From Flavobacterium sp. (lineage in GTDB: Bacteria; Bacteroidota; Bacteroidia; Flavobacteriales; Flavobacteriaceae): 64,000 nt of DNA. The stretch lies in assembly GCF_013823965.1 (NCBI RefSeq), contig NZ_PNNA01000095.1, forward strand, positions 1 through 64,000. The letters are read 5' to 3'. The notes below the pieces were generated by a model that saw nothing but the letters and a program-made list of their open reading frames with translations, made no database searches and was not told the DNA's origin. Below are positions 49,433-58,647 of this stretch, one piece after another. Made by a program: the position numbers and the translations under genes. Position 1 is the first letter of the stretch, and each line of letters begins with the position of its first letter.

Positions 49433-51853
49433 TTACCTCAAACTGGCTTCCAAATCGGTTTCCAGATTCTTTTGCAATTTGCCCATAATCTTGTCAATTT
49501 GAACGTCGGTCAAGGTTTTGGTGTTGTCTTGAATGGTGAAACTTACCGCATAGGATTTTTTGCCTTCTGGAAGGTTTTTCCCTTGATACACGTCAAACAA
49601 ACTAATGTTTTTCAACAATGATTTCTCGGTTTGCCTAGCTAGGTTGTAAATAGCTTCAAACGATACGTTTTCATTCAACAACAAAGACAAATCCCTGCGC
49701 ACTTCTGGATATTTCGGAATTTCCACATATTTGATTTTATTGGAAAGCAGTTTTAAAACCAGTGCCCAATTGAAATCGGCATACAAAATTTCCTGCTTGA
49801 TGTCGAAATGTTTCAATATGGATTTTTTTACGACACCAAATTCCACCAAAACATTGCTTCCTTGGCTTATGGCGATTCCTTCCGAAAAAACATCGGTAGT
49901 CACGGGAAGATTTTGTGTTTTTTGAATGCCCAATCTCGAAAGCACGGCTTCCACATAGCCTTTGAACAAGAAGAAATCGCTAGGTTTCTGTGCGTTGGTC
50001 CAGTTTTCTTGATTCCTGTTTCCGGTGATGAACATCGTCAAATGCTTGTTTTCTTCATAACCTGATGGAAATTTATGATAGGTTTTTCCAAATTCAAATA
50101 ATTTCAAATCCGAATTTCTACGGTTGATGTTGTATGAAATGGCTTCCAATCCAGAAAATAACAGCGATTGACGCATGGCTGCCAAATCATTGCTCAATGG
50201 ATTCAACATCATTACATTGTGTTCCTCTTTCAGTTTTTCCGACAATTGTACGTAAGACGAAGTTGTCAAGGAATTGGCCATCATTTCATGGAATCCTTGC
50301 GAATTCAATTGGGTTCCAATGATGTTTTGCACTTTGTAATCTTCGGTTCTTGGCGCATTGGAAACCGTGGCATTCAATTTATCCGAAAACTTGATGTTGT
50401 TGTAGCCATACACACGAAGAATTTCCTCGATAACATCGATTTCTCTTTGCACGTCCACGCGATAAGCAGGAATGGTCAATCCCAAACCGGCGTCAGAAAC
50501 GCTGTTTACCTTTATTTCCAAAGAAGCCAAGATGTTTTTGATGATTTCTTTCGGTAATTCTTGACCAATAATTTTCTTTACGTTATTGAAATTCAAAACT
50601 ACTGGAAAATCCTCAATCTTCTTTGGATAAATATCAACAATATCCGAAGTGATTTCGCCACCGGCAACTTCTTGAATCAACAAAGCAGCGCGTTTTAATG
50701 CGTATTCGGTAATGTTTGGATCAATTCCTCTTTCAAAACGGAAGGAAGCATCTGTGTTGAGTTGGTGTCTTTTGGCACTTTTTCTAATACTCACTGGATT
50801 AAAATAAGCGCTTTCCAGGAAGATGGAAGTCGTGTTTTCAGAAACTCCCGAATTTTTTCCTCCAAAAACTCCTGCAATACATAAAGGCCCTTTTTCGTCA
50901 CAAATCATTAAATCTTCTTCGTGCAAGGTTCTCTCGATATCATCAAGTGTCGTAAATTTTGTTCCCGAAGGAAGTGTTTTTACAATTATTTTTCCGTGTA
51001 TTTTTGATGCGTCAAAAGCGTGAAGGGGTTGTCCTAATTCGTGCAAAACGTAATTGGTGACATCCACAATGTTGTTTTTTGGATTGATTCCTATGGCTTT
51101 CAATCGGTTTTGCAACCAAGCCGGTGATGGTTTGATTGTAATTCCAGAAATGGTAACCCCGCAATATCTTGGAGCCAAAAGGTTTTTCTCGACGTTGACA
51201 TCAATCTTTAATGTTCTTTTGTCGACCCTGAAATTGCTCACGGAAGGTGAGATTAATTCCACTTTAACACCAGATTGCAACAAACCGGCTCTTAAATCAC
51301 GAGCAGTTCCAAAATGACTCATGGCATCGGCACGGTTGGGTGTTAATCCAATTTCAAAAACTTCGTCATTTTCAATTTTAAAAACACTTGCCGCAGTTGT
51401 TCCAGCTGCAATGGAATCCTCAAGTATCATAATTCCGTCATGACTTTCTCCAAGACCCAGTTCGTCTTCTGCACAAATCATTCCGTGACTTTCCTGTCCT
51501 CTAATTTTTCCTTTTTTGATTTGAAAAGCAACTCCTTCTTTGTCGTATAATGTGGTTCCGATGGTTGCGACTGGCACTTTTTGCCCTGCAGCGACATTGG
51601 TTGCGCCACATACAATTTGAACAGGAACGCCGTTGCCTAAATCTACGGTGGTTACTTTCAAACGATCTGCATCAGGATGTGGAACACAGCTAAGAACATG
51701 GCCTACAACAATGCCTTCCAAGCCTCCTTTTACGGATTGATATTTTTCGACTACTTCCACTTCCAGACCCAAGTCTGTCAATAATGCTGCGGTTTCTTCG
51801 GATTTCCAGTCTATTTTTATGAATTGTTTTAACCAGTTGTAAGATATTTTCAT
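49433..51853 (-). CDS. pheT: Phenylalanyl-tRNA synthetase beta subunit
   Basis: The 806-residue product begins MKISYNWLKQFI. It has the tRNA-binding OB domain (about 40-150; GHVLSCVPHPDADRLKVTTV, VCGATNVAAGQKVPVA), the B3/B4 editing domain, B5, the catalytic-like core and the C-terminal anticodon-binding fold (IPKYPEVRRDLSLLLNE and the end). With the alpha subunit PheS it charges tRNA-Phe; pheS is not in the window. Length is normal. It is convergent with rpsA. Confidence 0.97.
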   Translation of the reverse strand: MKISYNWLKQFIKIDWKSEETAALLTDLGLEVEVVEKYQSVKGGLEGIVVGHVLSCVPHPDADRLKVTTVDLGNGVPVQIVCGATNVAAGQKVPVATIGTTLYDKEGVAFQIKKGKIRGQESHGMICAEDELGLGESHDGIMILEDSIAAGTTAASVFKIENDEVFEIGLTPNRADAMSHFGTARDLRAGLLQSGVKVELISPSVSNFRVDKRTLKIDVNVEKNLLAPRYCGVTISGITIKPSPAWLQNRLKAIGINPKNNIVDVTNYVLHELGQPLHAFDASKIHGKIIVKTLPSGTKFTTLDDIERTLHEEDLMICDEKGPLCIAGVFGGKNSGVSENTTSIFLESAYFNPVSIRKSAKRHQLNTDASFRFERGIDPNITEYALKRAALLIQEVAGGEITSDIVDIYPKKIEDFPVVLNFNNVKKIIGQELPKEIIKNILASLEIKVNSVSDAGLGLTIPAYRVDVQREIDVIEEILRVYGYNNIKFSDKLNATVSNAPRTEDYKVQNIIGTQLNSQGFHEMMANSLTTSSYVQLSEKLKEEHNVMMLNPLSNDLAAMRQSLLFSGLEAISYNINRRNSDLKLFEFGKTYHKFPSGYEENKHLTMFITGNRNQENWTNAQKPSDFFLFKGYVEAVLSRLGIQKTQNLPVTTDVFSEGIAISQGSNVLVEFGVVKKSILKHFDIKQEILYADFNWALVLKLLSNKIKYVEIPKYPEVRRDLSLLLNENVSFEAIYNLARQTEKSLLKNISLFDVYQGKNLPEGKKSYAVSFTIQDNTKTLTDVQIDKIMGKLQKNLETDLEASLR

Positions 51854-51873
51854 TTGTCAATTTTATGAGATTG

Positions 51874-51905
51874 CAAATATAAGGATTGCAGTTTGGAGTA
51901 GGAAA
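51874..51905 (-). promoter_or_regulatory. Promoter of pheT
   Basis: On the minus strand TATATTTG (51881-51874) fits the -7 consensus and TTTC (51905-51902) stands 20 bases upstream in the -33 position. The transcript would start within a few bases of the start codon at 51853. Confidence 0.5.
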
Positions 51906-51961
51906 CAATTTATTTGATTTTTACCGGTATTTTGTTTCATTCCAGAATATAAATTCATAAA

Positions 51962-51994
51962 AAAACCGTCTCACATTTTATTTGTGAAACGGCT
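51962..51994 (-). terminator. Terminator of the lipoprotein gene
   Basis: AAGCCGTTTCAC and GTGAGACGGTTT pair on the minus strand (51994-51983 with 51973-51962) with one wobble, followed by a T run, 54 bases after the stop at 52049. Confidence 0.75.
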
Positions 51995-52048
51995 TATTTA
52001 TTAATTATTTATGTTTGGAAAAATTTATTTTTCCAAACATCTTTAGTG

Positions 52049-53044
52049 TTATTGACAGTGGTGGGTTTCGATATATTCTGCAATTCTTGTTCCAGCTGCA
52101 TCTACCATGGCTGTTGTAGTTGTCACATTTGTCAATGTATTGGTCACGGATGCTGGAAGGTTGAAATATTGGTAAGTAGAATTATTCCCTTTAGTTCCAA
52201 TTGCCAATTTTGAAAAGATGTCCATTCCATTAAAATAAGCATCAATGATTGCGGCATCAGTTGCAACTTGACTTTCAACACCGCTCAAACGTACAGCTGC
52301 AAGTTGGAAGAATGCGTTCAACGTGATATCACCTCCAGGGCCACGATCAATATCCCAAGCATTATTTCCTTGTTCTTGTGTATAGCTTATTCCACCAATG
52401 GCAAGACCGTTTGCCCATAAATCACTGGCTCCGTTTTTTTCAGAGCCATTACCAAAGAAAAATCCTTGTGAAAAAGAACAATAATCCTCTTTTGGACAAC
52501 CTGGAGCAGAAATTACTCCTTGGTTGCAAGAAGTTCCGGCTTTAATCCAGGCAGCAGCAGAAATAAATGTTTCATAACCACGGTCAAATTTCAATACCAG
52601 CGTCCAAGATGATGCCGCTGAAAATGCTGGAAATTTAACAAAATTGTTTGTAGTGTCTTGTGGGTTACAAGTTGTGCCTTTTCCCTCCGTTGGGGATAAG
52701 TCTGTTGGCACTCCATTGACAGTTGCCCAAAGAATATCGCCAAAAGTTGCACTGTCTTCACCACAGTTATTAAGGTCAATAATGAAGTGACTCAAGGTTT
52801 TAGCACTCGATTTAGCCTTTGTGATGGTGTAAGTCCATTCGGAACCATCAGTGCTTACTGAAACTGCAATGTTGTAATCGCCCCAATTGCTGGTGCTCGC
52901 TGCAGAAGGAGATTTTGCACTAGAAGCAAATTTTGCTGTGGAATCATTGGTTTTACTAATGGCTCCAGAATCTGTAGCCAAAGGTTCAGTACTACAGCTA
53001 AAAGTAAAAAGAGCGACAACTACTAATAAAATAATTTTTTTCAT
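52049..53044 (-). CDS. Putative secreted or surface lipoprotein
   Basis: The 331-residue product has a signal with lipobox (ALFTFSC), a Ser/Ala/Thr-rich linker to about residue 52, and then a domain with WGDYNIAVSVSTDGSEWTYTI, several cysteines (NNCGED, GTTCN, TSCNQG, APGCPKEDYCSF) that may form disulfides, and FFFGNGSEKNGASDLWANG. No family is recognised. It is a single gene with its own terminator, in the core region between pheT and the aldehyde dehydrogenase gene. Surface exposure is inferred. Confidence 0.75.
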   Translation of the reverse strand: MKKIILLVVVALFTFSCSTEPLATDSGAISKTNDSTAKFASSAKSPSAASTSNWGDYNIAVSVSTDGSEWTYTITKAKSSAKTLSHFIIDLNNCGEDSATFGDILWATVNGVPTDLSPTEGKGTTCNPQDTTNNFVKFPAFSAASSWTLVLKFDRGYETFISAAAWIKAGTSCNQGVISAPGCPKEDYCSFSQGFFFGNGSEKNGASDLWANGLAIGGISYTQEQGNNAWDIDRGPGGDITLNAFFQLAAVRLSGVESQVATDAAIIDAYFNGMDIFSKLAIGTKGNNSTYQYFNLPASVTNTLTNVTTTTAMVDAAGTRIAEYIETHHCQ

Positions 53045-53408
53045 GGATTTAATTTGGTTTGAATTAATAAAGGCTTTTTGACTTATTTCTATTTCACAAA
53101 TATTGTGTGATTACTAGTAATAAAAAATTAAAATCGTTTAAACTGTTTTAAAAATCGTTGAAGTGCGTAATTCTCATTTGTGGTATTTTAAAACAGGACA
53201 ATTTGGTGTTTTTTTACAATTTAATTTGTAATTCTATTTAAATCACAAATAAGAATAATCTAATTTAAAACATAAATAACTACTAATTGTTTAATAAAAT
53301 AACGTTAAAAAAACACATAGTAAAATTTTATGCTACTATTTGAATGAATTGTGCTATTTTGATGATGGATATGAACCTATTTTTGAAAAAATTAAAACAG
53401 ATAACAAT
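53045..53408 (+). other. AT-rich gap with the aldehyde dehydrogenase promoter
   Basis: No gene is seen between the divergent lipoprotein and dehydrogenase genes. A promoter-like pair for the plus strand is TTTG at 53358-53361 and TATTTTTG at 53378-53385, with a 16-base spacer that is shorter than usual. It would start transcription near 53392 and so favours the ATG at 53409. Confidence 0.4.
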
Positions 53409-54914
53409 ATGGACAACTTGGTAAAAAGACCTGAATTTAAGGCAACGTATGATAATTATATTGGAGGAAAATTTGTTGCACCAATAGGTGGACAATATTT
53501 TGATGTAGTTTCTCCCATTGACGGAAAAGTGTTTACAAGAGCTGCCCATTCGACTAAAGTTGATATCGATTTGGCTGTTGACACGGCTTATGATGCTTTT
53601 CAAACTTGGGGGAAAACTTCTGTAACTGAGCGCAGCATATTATTGAACAAAATCGCCCAGGTCATTGAAGATAATCTGGAATATATTGCTACCGTTGAAA
53701 CCATTGACAACGGAAAAGCAATTCGAGAAACTTTAGCAGCCGATATTCCTTTGGCGATTGACCATTTTCGATATTTTGCCAGTGTAATTCGTGCCGAGGA
53801 AAGTTCCATCGCCGAATTGGATTCCCAAACCGTTTCGATTGCTTTGAGTGAACCTTTGGGAGTAATTGCCCAAATTATTCCTTGGAATTTTCCCATTTTG
53901 ATGGCTGTTTGGAAACTGGCTCCAGCATTGGCCGCAGGAAACACGGTAGTCTTGAAGCCAGCAGAAAGCACTCCAATTTCCATTTTGATTTTAATGGAAT
54001 TGATTGGCGATATTCTTCCTCCCGGAGTGGTAAATATTGTCAACGGTTTTGGCGCGGAGCTTGGAAGAACTTTGGTAACAAACAAAAAAGTGTCCAAAGC
54101 TGCGTTTACAGGTTCAACTCCGACGGGACGTTTGGTGATGCAATATGCTACGGAAAATATTATTCCCGTTACATTGGAATTGGGTGGAAAATCTCCTAAT
54201 ATTTTCTTGAAATCTGTTGGTGATGCCGACGATGATTTCTTTGATAAAGCCGTTGAAGGAGCTGTGTTATTTGCTTTAAATCAAGGTGAAATTTGTACTT
54301 GTCCTTCGCGATTACTGATTCACGAAGACATTTACGAAAAATTTATTGCCAGAGTAATCGAAAGGACTGCAGCAATCAAATTGGGAAATCCATTGGACAA
54401 AACGACTATGATGGGTGCTCAAACATCATTAGTTCAAAAAGAAAAAATACTTTCCTATATCAAATTAGGTAAAGAAGAAGGTGCCGAGATTTTAATTGGA
54501 GGATCAGAAAACCATATGGAAGGTGATATTTCGGGAGGATATTACATCAAACCGACACTTTTTAAAGGAAATAACAAAATGCGTATTTTCCAGGAAGAAA
54601 TCTTTGGACCGGTTTTGGCCGTGACCACTTTCAAAACGACTGAAGAAGCGATTGCTATTGCAAACGATTCGATGTATGGGTTGGGAGCCGGTGTTTGGAC
54701 ACGTGATGCCCACGAAATTTATCAGGTTCCAAGAGCGATTCAAGCGGGTCGTGTTTGGGTAAATCAATACCATTCATATCCGGCTGGTGCGCCTTTTGGA
54801 GGGTACAAACAATCTGGAATTGGTCGTGAAAACCATAAAATGATGTTGGGACATTATCGTCAAACCAAAAATATGTTGATTTCTTACGATAAAAAGAAAT
54901 TAGGCTTCTTTTAA
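53409..54914 (+). CDS. NAD(P)-dependent aldehyde dehydrogenase
   Basis: The product has 501 residues from the ATG at 53409 ([11 protein letters not shown]); an in-frame ATG at 53340 adds an atypical leader. Conserved ALDH features include [42 protein letters not shown] (general-base Glu), the nucleophile Cys in [13 protein letters not shown], and [11 protein letters not shown]. The ending [19 protein letters not shown] fits the AldB/AcoD acetaldehyde dehydrogenase group. It oxidises aldehydes, probably acetaldehyde-like, to acids. The DUF779 gene 73 bases downstream and the AraC gene are its usual partners. Confidence 0.93.
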   Translation: MDNLVKRPEFKATYDNYIGGKFVAPIGGQYFDVVSPIDGKVFTRAAHSTKVDIDLAVDTAYDAFQTWGKTSVTERSILLNKIAQVIEDNLEYIATVETIDNGKAIRETLAADIPLAIDHFRYFASVIRAEESSIAELDSQTVSIALSEPLGVIAQIIPWNFPILMAVWKLAPALAAGNTVVLKPAESTPISILILMELIGDILPPGVVNIVNGFGAELGRTLVTNKKVSKAAFTGSTPTGRLVMQYATENIIPVTLELGGKSPNIFLKSVGDADDDFFDKAVEGAVLFALNQGEICTCPSRLLIHEDIYEKFIARVIERTAAIKLGNPLDKTTMMGAQTSLVQKEKILSYIKLGKEEGAEILIGGSENHMEGDISGGYYIKPTLFKGNNKMRIFQEEIFGPVLAVTTFKTTEEAIAIANDSMYGLGAGVWTRDAHEIYQVPRAIQAGRVWVNQYHSYPAGAPFGGYKQSGIGRENHKMMLGHYRQTKNMLISYDKKKLGFF

Positions 54915-54940
54915 TATATTTCAGATGATTAACTAATTTT

Positions 54941-54974
54941 AAACCCGGCAGATTGTATTATTTGCTGGGTTTTA
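54941..54974 (+). terminator. Hairpin between dehydrogenase and DUF779 genes
   Basis: AAACCCGGCA (54941-54950) pairs with TGCTGGGTTT (54963-54972) with one G-U pair and T residues after it. It could partly terminate transcription and lower DUF779 expression. Confidence 0.6.
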
Positions 54975-54987
54975 TTTTAAACTAGAA

Positions 54988-55365
54988 ATGATGACAACAA
55001 GAATTGACGCAACGGAAAAAGCAATAGCATTAATCAAAATTTTACAGGAAAAACACGGCGATTTGATGTTTTATCAGGCCGGAGGATGTTGTGAAGGAAC
55101 GCAACCACAGTGTTTCGAAAAAGGCGGATTTTATCAAAGATTGGGTGATGTTTGCATTGGCACCATAGAAAATACCGAGTTTTGGGTGGACAAGGATTTA
55201 TTCGAATATTGGAAACACGCCCATTTTACATTGGATGTAATTGATGCTTTTGGAGTAGGAGGATTTTCTTTGGAAACACCATTAAAAAAGACATTCCGAA
55301 TTGAATATCGAATTTTTACGCCAGAAGAAGAGCTTTCTCTTGAGCCGGTAAAATTTATAGAATAA
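54988..55365 (+). CDS. DUF779 family protein
   Basis: The 125-residue product matches DUF779: FYQAGGCCEGTQPQCFEKGG near the N-terminus and FWVDKDLFEYWKHAHFTLD in the middle. The conserved Cys pair suggests a metal or redox role, but none is established. DUF779 genes regularly follow aldehyde dehydrogenase genes of this group, as here. The stop (55365) is 2 bases from the end of the convergent AraC gene, so the transcripts overlap. Confidence 0.9.
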   Translation: MMTTRIDATEKAIALIKILQEKHGDLMFYQAGGCCEGTQPQCFEKGGFYQRLGDVCIGTIENTEFWVDKDLFEYWKHAHFTLDVIDAFGVGGFSLETPLKKTFRIEYRIFTPEEELSLEPVKFIE

Positions 55366-55366
55366 C

Positions 55367-56290
55367 TTAATTTACGTACAACAATTGATATTGTTTTGGG
55401 GTAATTCCTTCGTGTTTTTTGAACAATCGAATGAAGTAATTGGAATCTTCAAATCCAGATAAATAACATACTTCATTGATTTGTATTGTTGGATTTTTGA
55501 GTAATTGTTTGGCGCATCTTATTTTTTCGCTAATTACAAATTCAATTGGACTCATGCCCAATTCTCTTTTGAAAAGTCGGTAAAAAGAAGCCGTGCTCAT
55601 ACAGGCTTTCTCACTCAAATGTTTCATGCTGATATTCTCTTTCAAATTCAATCGTATGAATTCGACCACTTGGGTGATTGGATTTTTTGGATCCGTAAAC
55701 AAACCGTCGTCAATGGCTTTTGCTGTTTGCGTTTGAATGATTCGGATTAATAATTCCTGTAAAGTCAAATCGGCAAGAACGTCTTTAGTAATTGACGTGC
55801 TCATACATTCTTTGATCAATTTGTTAATGGTTGTAGCCAATTCGATATTGTTGTAGAAGAAATAATTCTGGTAATCCAAATGCCAAAATTGGTTGTTGCC
55901 TTCTTTTGGATACCTTTCATTCAAGAAATGTAAAGTTTCTGTGATTTTAGTTTGGTCTATTGCCAAAGCCAAGCATTGCGTAGGATTATGGAGCGATGCT
56001 TCGGGAAAATCGATTTTCATTTCAACATTTGAAGGGATAACAACCGTTTCGCCCGGTAAATACTCAAAACAGGGATCATCAAAAAGATGCATCACTTTTT
56101 TGCCTCTCAACATGCTTGTAACCACCAAATCATTGAATTTTAATGGAACCAATTGAGAAGATTCATAAGTTTCGAATAGATTGAGTTCGCAATGATTCAA
56201 GGAGTAAACGGTCCTATTTTCCACTAAAGTTTTTAGCGATTTCTCGTTAGATAAAAGTGGTGGATGTATTAAGGCCCGATTGGAGTTCAT
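55367..56290 (-). CDS. AraC-family transcriptional regulator
   Basis: The 307-residue product has an N-terminal cupin-like sensing domain (about 30-200; PCFEYLPGETVVIPSN) and a C-terminal AraC DNA-binding domain of two HTH units: MKHLSEKACMSTASFYRLFK and INEVCYLSGFEDSNYFIRLF, then HEGITPKQY. It probably activates the aldehyde dehydrogenase gene, since the three genes form the common ALDH-DUF779-AraC group. The inducer is unknown. Confidence 0.88.
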   Translation of the reverse strand: MNSNRALIHPPLLSNEKSLKTLVENRTVYSLNHCELNLFETYESSQLVPLKFNDLVVTSMLRGKKVMHLFDDPCFEYLPGETVVIPSNVEMKIDFPEASLHNPTQCLALAIDQTKITETLHFLNERYPKEGNNQFWHLDYQNYFFYNNIELATTINKLIKECMSTSITKDVLADLTLQELLIRIIQTQTAKAIDDGLFTDPKNPITQVVEFIRLNLKENISMKHLSEKACMSTASFYRLFKRELGMSPIEFVISEKIRCAKQLLKNPTIQINEVCYLSGFEDSNYFIRLFKKHEGITPKQYQLLYVN

Positions 56291-56366
56291 AATTTAATTT
56301 TATTAAAAAAAGATTTTGAAATTTAATAAAAATAACTATTGGAAAAACAAATCGTTAGAAAAAAAA

Positions 56367-57230
56367 TTAAATCAATTCTTCAACCTGTCTTTTTATGTTT
56401 TCCGCAATTTTTTTTGTTGGCAAATCATTGGCATCAATGCCAAAAGGATCTTCTATTTCCTCGGCAATCAATTCTAAACTAGCCAAAACATAAAAGATAA
56501 AAACGACTACTGGAATCACCAAATAGCCCAAAATAAACACATAGGCAAAAGGCAAGGTCAATACATAAATGAAGATGAATTTCTTGATGAAAGCGCTGTA
56601 AGAGTAGGGGATGGGCGTGTTTTTGATTCGCTCGCAAGCGCCACAAATGTCAGTAAAGGATTGCAATTCGTTGTTTAAAATGATAAGTTGATTTCCGGTA
56701 ATTTTTTTCGAAACATACAAATCATTTACTTTTTGAAACAGCATTTTTGCCACTTGATTCGGTCTGTGTTTGTGATGGTCAATTTCCAAATCCACGTCAT
56801 CAAACAATTGTTTTGCCGTATCGCTATCGTTCAAATGTTTGTGCAAAATAGAAGCATAACCGGGAATCATTTTTCTGAAAAAAGCAAGGTCACTTTCCGA
56901 AGTTAAAATCGAAGCTAGCTTAATGGCTAAATTTCGGCTGCTGTTGACCAATCCGCCCCACATTTTGCGTCCTTCCCACCAGCGATCGTATGCCGTATTG
57001 GTTCTATAAGCCAATAACAATGAAATCACAAAACCCAACATGCCATGCATTACAGAGATATTTTTCACGGGACTGTCGTCGGGCAATTCCCAATATTCGA
57101 TTTCTAGATAAGCGATACTTCCTGAATATATACCGATGATAATCATCATTGGAATTAATTTTCGGAACGTATCTGCCTTACTTATGTTAAAAATAAAATC
57201 AAACCAGTCTTTTGGATTGTAGGAGGTCAT
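56367..57230 (-). CDS. Bestrophin-family ion channel
   Basis: The 287-residue membrane protein has helices at the N-terminus (LIPMMIIIGIYSGSIAYL) and near the centre, with SLLLAYRTNTAYDRWWEGRK, the signature of bacterial bestrophins (YneE type). A later IPVVVFIFYVLASLELIAEE with the end PFGIDANDLP also fits. These form pentameric anion or cation channels. Its physiological role here is unknown. It is 24 bases downstream of the efflux operon but could be read with it. Confidence 0.9.
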   Translation of the reverse strand: MTSYNPKDWFDFIFNISKADTFRKLIPMMIIIGIYSGSIAYLEIEYWELPDDSPVKNISVMHGMLGFVISLLLAYRTNTAYDRWWEGRKMWGGLVNSSRNLAIKLASILTSESDLAFFRKMIPGYASILHKHLNDSDTAKQLFDDVDLEIDHHKHRPNQVAKMLFQKVNDLYVSKKITGNQLIILNNELQSFTDICGACERIKNTPIPYSYSAFIKKFIFIYVLTLPFAYVFILGYLVIPVVVFIFYVLASLELIAEEIEDPFGIDANDLPTKKIAENIKRQVEELI

Positions 57231-57254
57231 TGTGCTTTTTTGAACAAAAATAAA

Positions 57255-58565
57255 CTAAAAATTGATATTTCCAGCCAATTCGCGCAAGGCAATTTCAGAT
57301 AATTTGGCCTGATATTGGGCATTGCTGTAACGCACTTTTGCATTGATGTAATTCAATTGCGCCGTTCTAAATTCGAGCGTATTTATGGTTCCAATGCGAA
57401 ACTTGTCAACGGTTATGCTTAAATTTTGTTTGGCGATGGCCTCATTTGTTTCTTCTACTTGAATCAATTCCAAATTGGTTAAATACGTTTGAAAAGCAGT
57501 GGTCAATTCCGAATTCAAAAGAAGACTTTGTTGTTCGATGGCAATTTTAGAGTTTTCTATTTGGATTTTGGCAATTTTCTCGTTTCGGTTTTGAGCCAGA
57601 CCATCAAACAAATTCATGGATGCCCTCAATCCATAATTAAGTCCTTTGGCCGAAGATTGCGAGGTGAAACCAAGGCTGGACTGGCTTTCGGCAAAATTAT
57701 AACCGGTAGTCAAGTTGACAGTTGGATAACGTCCTCCTTTTATTTGCTTCAATTCTAATTCGGAGACTCTTTTATTGATTATTTGGGCTTCTAATTGTGG
57801 ATTTTGTTTTTCAGCCAAAGCCATTAGTTCAGCCAAGATTAATTTGTTGTCAACGGCGACTTCGTCCACGACTTTAAAATCTACTTTGGCATCTCTTGCC
57901 AAAATTTGATTCAAGGCAATTTTTCGGTTGGCATACGATTCTTTTTGTCGCAAAAGCGCCACTTTGTCCGTGTTCAAATCCACTTGGGCATTCAAAACCT
58001 CTAATTTGGAAGCTTTCCCGATGGCAAAACGATTTTGTGCCAATGTTAAACGCTGGGTCGAAATCACGATGGTGGTATCTAATGCCGCCAATTGTTGTTG
58101 TTGCTGCACCAAATCAAAATAAACCGCATTCACGGCACTGATTTTCATGATTATGGTGTTTTTTAATTCGGCCTCCCCTAATTTTTGTAATTCTTTGAGT
58201 TGTTCGAGTCTGGCAAACATTTTGAAACCGTTAAAAACCGTCCAATCCAAGCCAACACCATAATTCAAACTGTTGTTTTTGGCATTGTCAAGCGAAGTGG
58301 TTGTACCGTCTTGTCGCGTTTGTGAACTGTTTTGAATACTGTTGGCATCAGTCAATGTTGCAGTTACTTTGGGCAGCATTCCAGCATTTCCAGTGGTAAC
58401 ATTTACTTTGTCAATGTCTAGATTATTGGAAGCGATTTTGATGTCAAAATTATTTTGCAATGCAATCTTCATCGCCTCTTCGATAGTCAAAACTTCTTGT
58501 GCATTCATTTTTACAATGCACAAGAAGAATAAAATGAGACTTTTAAAAATATTTTTAGTTTTCAT
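57255..58565 (-). CDS. TolC-family outer-membrane efflux protein
   Basis: The 436-residue product has a signal peptide (LILFFLCIVKMNAQE) and the outer-membrane-factor helical repeats: TIEEAMKIALQNNFDIKIA, AKVDFKVVDEVAVDN, and LTVEQ-like coiled regions. It forms the exit duct of the RND pump encoded by the next gene upstream. The adaptor, pump and channel genes are in the usual order on one strand. Substrates are probably drugs, dyes or solvents. Confidence 0.92.
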   Translation of the reverse strand: MKTKNIFKSLILFFLCIVKMNAQEVLTIEEAMKIALQNNFDIKIASNNLDIDKVNVTTGNAGMLPKVTATLTDANSIQNSSQTRQDGTTTSLDNAKNNSLNYGVGLDWTVFNGFKMFARLEQLKELQKLGEAELKNTIIMKISAVNAVYFDLVQQQQQLAALDTTIVISTQRLTLAQNRFAIGKASKLEVLNAQVDLNTDKVALLRQKESYANRKIALNQILARDAKVDFKVVDEVAVDNKLILAELMALAEKQNPQLEAQIINKRVSELELKQIKGGRYPTVNLTTGYNFAESQSSLGFTSQSSAKGLNYGLRASMNLFDGLAQNRNEKIAKIQIENSKIAIEQQSLLLNSELTTAFQTYLTNLELIQVEETNEAIAKQNLSITVDKFRIGTINTLEFRTAQLNYINAKVRYSNAQYQAKLSEIALRELAGNINF

Positions 58566-58647
58566 AAAATGAATTATTCTGTAAGTTTTCAGAAAAGCTT
58601 CACCAGTTTTTACAACTAGCGCGGTTTTATTTTTTATTGCAAATCAA